From contig NC_015422.1 in the NCBI RefSeq assembly GCF_000204645.1, positions 3,427,001-3,491,000 of the forward strand: 64,000 nt of DNA. Reading direction: 5' to 3'. Positions 59,381-64,000 of the stretch are shown piece after piece. The stretch comes from Alicycliphilus denitrificans K601 (GTDB taxonomy: Bacteria; Pseudomonadota; Gammaproteobacteria; Burkholderiales; Burkholderiaceae_C). The first letter of the stretch is position 1, and the number at the start of each line of letters is the position of its first letter. The position numbers and the translations under genes were made by a program. The notes below the pieces were generated by a model. It was not told the origin of the DNA and searched no databases. It saw only the letters and a program-made list of their open reading frames with translations.

Positions 59381-60042
59381 GCGCACGCATCGCATGGATC
59401 GCACGCTGGGCCGTTGCCGCTCTGCTGCTTCCGCTCGCCGGCTGCATGAACATGTCGGGGCTGAGCGGCAGTTCCAAATATTCGTGCGCCGCGCCGGAAG
59501 GCGTGGCCTGCGACTCGGTGTCCGGCACCTACACCAACGCCCTTCATAACAACCTGCCCAGCCAGCAGGCGTCGGCCTCCCGCGCCGAACCACAGGGCAC
59601 TACAGCAGCGCCCACCGCATCGGTACCAGTGCGCCAACCGATGGCCGGTGCGCCGCGCAGCATCGCCGACGGCAGCGCGGACGGTGCTCCGCCCCTGGCA
59701 CTGCGCTCCCAGGCCCGGGTGCTGCGTCTGTGGACCAAGCCCTGGGAAGACGCCGATGGCGATCTCTGGGACCAGGGCTATGTCTATGTCCAGGTCGATG
59801 CAGGCCGCTGGCAGATCGAACATGTGCGCCAGCGCATCCGCGACCAGTACGCCCCGCTGCGTCCGCCGCCAGCGGCTGCGCCTGCCGCGACACCTGGCGA
59901 CGCGCCGGCCTCTTCTGGGCTTGCCCCGTCCGCCCCTGACGGCGCCGCCCCTGCCGAGGGCGCCGTTCAGCGCCCCGCCCCGTTCAACGCTTTCCCCTCG
60001 CTCGCTCAACCGCCGGCGGGGCTGGGCGCACGTCCGCAGTGA
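59377..60042 (+). CDS. traV: TraV-type lipoprotein
   Basis: 221 residues. Lipobox LAGC with lipidated C23, followed by [19 protein letters not shown], the conserved two-cysteine TraV motif; then linker, [21 protein letters not shown] and a disordered Pro/Ala tail. Outer-membrane VirB7-like component. Starts in ATGA overlap with dsbC. Confidence 0.88.
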   Translation: MSARIAWIARWAVAALLLPLAGCMNMSGLSGSSKYSCAAPEGVACDSVSGTYTNALHNNLPSQQASASRAEPQGTTAAPTASVPVRQPMAGAPRSIADGSADGAPPLALRSQARVLRLWTKPWEDADGDLWDQGYVYVQVDAGRWQIEHVRQRIRDQYAPLRPPPAAAPAATPGDAPASSGLAPSAPDGAAPAEGAVQRPAPFNAFPSLAQPPAGLGARPQ

Positions 60043-60049
60043 GGTTGCC

Positions 60050-62632
60050 ATGCTGTTTTATTCCACCGATGCACGGCCCGGCGGTACCCACGCCGCACCA
60101 CTATTTCCGTTCGGCACAGCCGCGGACACGCCGGCCGAGCAGTTTGCCAACTGGCTGCCATATTCAGCCTATCTCGCCCATGAAAAGATCTTCGTGAACC
60201 GCGACGGCATGGGCTTCATGCTCGAAGTCATGCCCCAGTCGGGCGCCGACGAGCGCATGGCCGAGATCCTGGTATCGCTCTATGCCAACTGTCCGCCGGG
60301 CACCGGCCTGCAGTTCCACCTGTTCGCGTCGCCCCACATCCGCCACCAGTTGCGCCAGTACACCAACCTGCGCGTCGAAGACGAAGACCAGGCCGAGAAG
60401 GCCCGCGAGTGGGGCCGCCCCGTTCCCAATGAGAACCTGTTCCGCAAGCTGGCCCGCCAGCGGGTCAACCACCTGCTGCACGGCACCCAGGACTCGCTGA
60501 CGGCGGGGTTCCACTACACGCTGCGGGATTTTCGGCTGATGCTGAGCGTGGCGTTTCCGGGGAGCGCCGAGGACCTGAACCGGCGCGACGCGCTACTGGC
60601 CCTGCGCGACTCCATGTCGGCGACGCTGCGCTCGGCCATGCTGCCCAACCGGGTCTGCGACGCGGCCGACCTGATCAACTGGTGCGCGCTGTTCACCAAC
60701 CCCGACCGCATCGCGCATTCGGATGCCGAGGACCTGAACTACGACGATGACCACTGGCTGCGCTACGACGACGGCCGGGAGATCCGCGACCAGATCGTGG
60801 ACTTCGACACCATCCAGGACCCGAACCCCTCGGGGATCACGCTATGGAAGGAAACCAGCGCCGAGGTGCTGGAAGCGCGCTTCTATTCGATCAAGAGCTT
60901 TCCCGAGCGCTTTGCCCTGTGGCAGATGGGCTCACTGATCGGTGACCTGATGCAGCCGGCGCTGCAGTACAGCGCCCCCTTCCTGATCACGCTGGGCGTG
61001 CATGTGCTGGATCCGAACGCCACCAAGTCCATCATCACGGCCAACCACGTGCGCGCGACGCAGAACGCCAAATCCAGGATGGCCGATGTGATGCCGGATG
61101 TGAGGAAGAAGCTCGACGACTGGTCGGCCGCGGCCAACGCAATCGACACCGGCGGCAGCCTGGTGAGCCTGTACCACCAACTGGCAATTTTTACGGCGCC
61201 AGACAAGGCGGCCTCGGCGCACGAGGCCGCGAACGCCATCTGGCGCGCCCGGGGCTTCCAGCTCAACGCCGACGCCTACATGCATCGCCAGGCGCTGCTG
61301 GCCAGCCTGCCGATGACGCTGACCCCGAGGTTCCACAAGGACCTCGCCAAGATGCGCCGCGTCACGCGCAAGACCATGGCCAATGCCATCCACATGGCGC
61401 CGCTGATCGCCGAGTGGCGCGGCACGCGCACTCCGGCCTTGGTGTTCGGTGGCCGGCGCGGACAAGTCATGACGCTGGACCTGTTCGACAACGACCTGGG
61501 CAACTACAACTTCGCGATCATCGGTGCGCCCGGCTCGGGCAAGTCCGTGCTGATGAACGAGATGGCCTGGTCATACCGGGCGATTGGCGCCAAGGTCTGG
61601 ATGCTGGACCTGGGCCGCAGCTTCGAGAAGCTGTGCCGCAAGGCCCAGGGCACCTACATCGAGTTCCGGCCGGACGTGGACATCTGCCTGAACCCGTTCA
61701 CCATCGTGCATGACATCAACGAGGACATCGACATGCTGGTGCCGGGCATCAGCAAGATGTGCTCGATGCAGCATGCGCTGGACGAGGTCCAGTACAAGGC
61801 CATCTCGGCCATGATCCTCAAGCTCTGGCGCCAGTACGGCCAGGACCTCACGGTCACCGGGCTACGCGATGCCTTCAAGACCGGCACGCTGGAGGAACTG
61901 GGCGCTGTCAACGACCAGCGCATCAAGGACCTGGCCATCATGCTCAACCCCTACGCCAGGGGCGGACAGTACGAGCGCTTCTTCGAGGGCCGCGCCAATG
62001 TGGACTTCTCGAACGACTTCATCGTCATCGAGAACGAGGAGCTCAAGCGCCGGCCCGACCTGCATGCCGTCGTCAACATCCTGCTGCTGCACCAGATCAC
62101 CGGCGAGATGTACCTGACGCGCAACCGGCGCAAGGTGCTGTTCATCGACGAACTCAAGCAGCAGTTGGGCGACATCGGCGCCGACGATCCGGTCAAGGCC
62201 GCCGTGGTCGAGGAAGCCGCCCGGCGCGCGCGCAAGTACGGCGGCGCCCTGGGCACCGCGACCCAGAGCGCCGACGACTACTACGGCTCGGCGCAGATGG
62301 AGGCCGCCTTCAACTGCTCGGACTGGGTGTTCCTGCTGCGCCAGAAGCCCGAATCCATCGAGATGCTGGACCGCAAGGGGCGCCTGGCCATGGACGAGCC
62401 CAAGAAGCGGCTGCTCAATTCGCTGCGCACCGAGGCCGGGGCGTTCTCGGAGTTGTATATCTCCTCGCCGGTGGGCGAAGGCGTGGCGCGCAACATCCTC
62501 GATCCGGCTACGCACTTGCTGTTCTCGAACAAGCTGGAGGACAACGCGCCCATCGATGCGTTGCGCGCCCAGGGCCTGTCGATCGACGAGGCCATCGCCG
62601 AGCTGCTGCGGCAACGGGGACATGCGCTATGA
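60050..62632 (+). CDS. traC: TraC-type secretion ATPase
   Basis: 860 residues, VirB4 family. N-terminal TraC_F domain, central GAPGSGKSVLMNE (Walker A), KVWMLDLGRSFEK, KVLFIDELKQQ (Walker B) and GTATQSADDYYG. Energises pilus assembly and substrate export. GAGG 6 nt before the ATG; frames further upstream overlap traV and are not used. ATGA overlap with trbI. Confidence 0.93.
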   Translation: MLFYSTDARPGGTHAAPLFPFGTAADTPAEQFANWLPYSAYLAHEKIFVNRDGMGFMLEVMPQSGADERMAEILVSLYANCPPGTGLQFHLFASPHIRHQLRQYTNLRVEDEDQAEKAREWGRPVPNENLFRKLARQRVNHLLHGTQDSLTAGFHYTLRDFRLMLSVAFPGSAEDLNRRDALLALRDSMSATLRSAMLPNRVCDAADLINWCALFTNPDRIAHSDAEDLNYDDDHWLRYDDGREIRDQIVDFDTIQDPNPSGITLWKETSAEVLEARFYSIKSFPERFALWQMGSLIGDLMQPALQYSAPFLITLGVHVLDPNATKSIITANHVRATQNAKSRMADVMPDVRKKLDDWSAAANAIDTGGSLVSLYHQLAIFTAPDKAASAHEAANAIWRARGFQLNADAYMHRQALLASLPMTLTPRFHKDLAKMRRVTRKTMANAIHMAPLIAEWRGTRTPALVFGGRRGQVMTLDLFDNDLGNYNFAIIGAPGSGKSVLMNEMAWSYRAIGAKVWMLDLGRSFEKLCRKAQGTYIEFRPDVDICLNPFTIVHDINEDIDMLVPGISKMCSMQHALDEVQYKAISAMILKLWRQYGQDLTVTGLRDAFKTGTLEELGAVNDQRIKDLAIMLNPYARGGQYERFFEGRANVDFSNDFIVIENEELKRRPDLHAVVNILLLHQITGEMYLTRNRRKVLFIDELKQQLGDIGADDPVKAAVVEEAARRARKYGGALGTATQSADDYYGSAQMEAAFNCSDWVFLLRQKPESIEMLDRKGRLAMDEPKKRLLNSLRTEAGAFSELYISSPVGEGVARNILDPATHLLFSNKLEDNAPIDALRAQGLSIDEAIAELLRQRGHAL

Positions 62633-62985
62633 CCCGGCCGCTGCTGCTCAACGCCATCGTCTCGGCGCTGCTGGTCGCCCTCGGCATCACGGCCTATGAC
62701 CGCTGGGTACTGCGCCCGGCCCTTGTGGTCGGCGTGGTCGATCTCCCCGAGGTCTACCGTGCCAAGGAAGCCGAGTTCACCCGCCTGCTGACCCAGCCCG
62801 GCAGCGACGCGGACCGCGAGCGGGCGCTCGCGCTGGCGCGCAACTTCTCGCAGCGCCTACCCGCCGCGCTGGACGAGCTGCCCCGGGAGTGTGGGTGCCT
62901 CGTCGTCATCAAGAGCGCGATCGCCGGCACGCCCCATGGGCTCGACCTGACCGCGGCCCTGCGCCGCAAGGTGGATCTGCCATGA
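62629..62985 (+). CDS. trbI: TrbI-type conjugal transfer protein
   Basis: 118 residues. N-terminal membrane helix (LLLNAIVSALLVALGITAY), then a short helical periplasmic part with CGCLVVIKSAI. Matches F-type TrbI by size and place after traC. Coupled to both neighbours by ATGA. Confidence 0.75.
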   Translation: MTRPLLLNAIVSALLVALGITAYDRWVLRPALVVGVVDLPEVYRAKEAEFTRLLTQPGSDADRERALALARNFSQRLPAALDELPRECGCLVVIKSAIAGTPHGLDLTAALRRKVDLP

Positions 62986-63575
62986 CCGCGCACCCGGATT
63001 CCCTCGTCGCCCTGGATAGCCAGCCCCGCAACTGGTGGCGGCGACGCGCCGATGCCCTGCTGGACTTTCTGCGCCATATGCGCCGGCGCTGGTACCTGTA
63101 CCTGCCGGTGTTCGCGATCTGGGGCTTTGCCTATGTGCGGCTCTTCATCGACCCGACGCCGCGTCTGCCCCTGCTGGTCAACTGGACGCCCAGCCTGCCC
63201 TACCACCTGGCGCTGATGCAGTACCAGCACCCGGAGGTGCAGCGCGGCGACCTGATTGTGTTCGCGTTCGCGGGCGAGGCCCAGGCCCACTACCCCGGCC
63301 TGCGCGGACAGCCCTTCTTCAAGCAGGTGCGTGGCATCCCTGGCGACGTCGTCACGGTGTCGGAGCGCACGGTCTTCGTCAACGGCGAGGCCGTGGGCCT
63401 GGCCAAGACTCGGGCCTTCGACGGCCATCCGCTCGCGCCGATCGCGCCGACGGTCATTCCACCCGGTCACTTCTATGTACAGGGCATCGGTCCCCACAGC
63501 TTCGACTCGCGCTACGCCGAAAGCGGCCTGGTGCGTGCCGAGCAGGTGGTGGGCATCGTGGTGCCGATCTTCTGA
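62982..63575 (+). CDS. S26-family signal peptidase (TraF-like)
   Basis: 197 residues. Membrane helix (YLYLPVFAIWGFAYV), catalytic serine in NWTPSLPYHL, and the lysine box FFKQVRGIPGDVV. SXT/IncC-type elements encode such a peptidase in the same spot, probably to process pilin or another transfer protein. Confidence 0.88.
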   Translation: MTAHPDSLVALDSQPRNWWRRRADALLDFLRHMRRRWYLYLPVFAIWGFAYVRLFIDPTPRLPLLVNWTPSLPYHLALMQYQHPEVQRGDLIVFAFAGEAQAHYPGLRGQPFFKQVRGIPGDVVTVSERTVFVNGEAVGLAKTRAFDGHPLAPIAPTVIPPGHFYVQGIGPHSFDSRYAESGLVRAEQVVGIVVPIF

Positions 63576-63585
63576 GAGCCGGACC

Positions 63586-63981
63586 ATGCGCAGCGCCTCC
63601 ATCCTCACCGCGCTCCTGCTGGGCCAAGCGCTGGCCGCGAGCACCGCGCTCGCCCAGACCAGCCCGGCCTTTGGCCCACTGGCTGCAGGCTCCTCCGCAA
63701 CGCCGGGCCCGGAAGCCGCCCGCGATATACCCATGGCCGACTACCTCGGGCTGCTCAAGCAGATCGCCCCTTCGGCGGAAAGCGCCGCGCGCACCTACCT
63801 CGGCGCCCTGCAGCTGCGCTGCGGCCGCACGCTGAGCACGGCCGAGCTGCGGCAGGCCGTGTCCGAGGGCGAAGGCAATCCCGCGCTGATGGGCTTGATC
63901 CGCGCCGCCCACCAGAAGGACACCGCCGCTCGAGACCGGCTCGTCGCCCAGCTTCCCTGTCCACGCGGAGACACGCGATGA
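63586..63981 (+). CDS. Periplasmic hypothetical protein of the transfer operon
   Basis: 131 residues. Signal peptide (LLGQALAASTALAQ, cut near residue 24). The mature part is helical with one cysteine pair (LRCGRTL, LPCPRG). No family recognised. ATGA overlap with the next gene. Confidence 0.68.
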   Translation: MRSASILTALLLGQALAASTALAQTSPAFGPLAAGSSATPGPEAARDIPMADYLGLLKQIAPSAESAARTYLGALQLRCGRTLSTAELRQAVSEGEGNPALMGLIRAAHQKDTAARDRLVAQLPCPRGDTR

Positions 63982-64000
63982 ACCCCAAAGCCCACCTTGC
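63978..64000 (+). CDS. Start of next transfer gene, probably traW
   Basis: Only MNPKAHL is visible before the window ends. The ATG lies in an ATGA overlap with the preceding stop. In F-type operons the gene after trbI and the S26 peptidase is traW, which is the expected identity but cannot be seen here. Confidence 0.4.

Noticed and set aside
1..64000. tRNA, rRNA, CRISPR arrays or intact insertion sequences
   Set aside because: No cloverleaf, regularly spaced repeats, or transposase frame with terminal inverted repeats was seen on reading.

Overview
The window is 64 kb of GC-rich DNA (mid-60s % GC by eye) that reads as most of the backbone and cargo of one integrative conjugative element (or closely related plasmid) from a proteobacterium, most likely Burkholderiales; the host call is a guess from gene content and codon bias. 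There are no rRNA or tRNA genes, no CRISPR array and no metabolic chromosomal genes. Both ends are cut inside the element: a tyrosine integrase is open at base 1, and a conjugation gene starts 23 bases before the end.

Layout. (1) 1-9.2 kb: integrase end, H-NS-like protein, and a complete PRTRC cassette on the minus strand: ParB-like, E, C (ubiquitin-like), F, B (E2-like), A (JAMM peptidase) and ThiF (E1-like). An HU-like protein follows. (2) 9.2-16.5 kb, minus strand: a defence/addiction cargo with a Septu-like HNH + ATPase pair, two TcmP proteins with a DUF5131 partner, and an AbiEi/AbiEii pair. (3) 16.8-18.3 kb: small backbone genes. (4) 18.4-20.7 kb: an unassigned two-gene operon with a PD-(D/E)XK nuclease-like C-terminus. 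(5) 21.2-28.5 kb: a 1680-residue methyltransferase-helicase fusion of DarB-like architecture and small hypotheticals. (6) 29-38.9 kb: SbcC-like ATPase and Mre11-like phosphoesterase with a second AbiE pair nested between them, a hydrolase/metal-binding protein, a recombinase-like protein lacking its nucleophile, DUF1173 and an AlpA regulator. (7) 39.3-45.8 kb: DUF1845, a frameshifted HATPase, a zinc/Toprim primase-like protein and DUF932. (8) 45.9-47.9 kb: a CI-like repressor divergent from FlhD-like and FlhC-like genes, the arrangement of the SXT/R391 and IncC conjugation switches. (9) 47.9-64 kb: MobH relaxase, TraD, DUF4400, a lytic transglycosylase and an F-type secretion operon (pilin-like, TraL, TraE, TraK, TraB, DsbC, TraV, TraC, TrbI, S26 peptidase, probable TraW).

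How it fits together. The CI-like/FlhDC-like hub probably decides between quiescence and transfer. MobH, TraD and the F-type channel carry out transfer. PRTRC, H-NS and HU-like proteins probably look after maintenance and packing. SbcCD-like, primase-like and HATPase proteins suggest DNA processing, and the AbiE pairs, Septu-like, TcmP, DarB-like and nuclease modules protect the element or its host.

The least explained signal is non-coding: at least eight genes outside the transfer operon are preceded by a similar nested GC-rich hairpin ending close to the Shine-Dalgarno sequence, often with a T-run. Dispersed copies of a 23-bp motif and a 17-bp palindrome shared by two distant promoters add to this.
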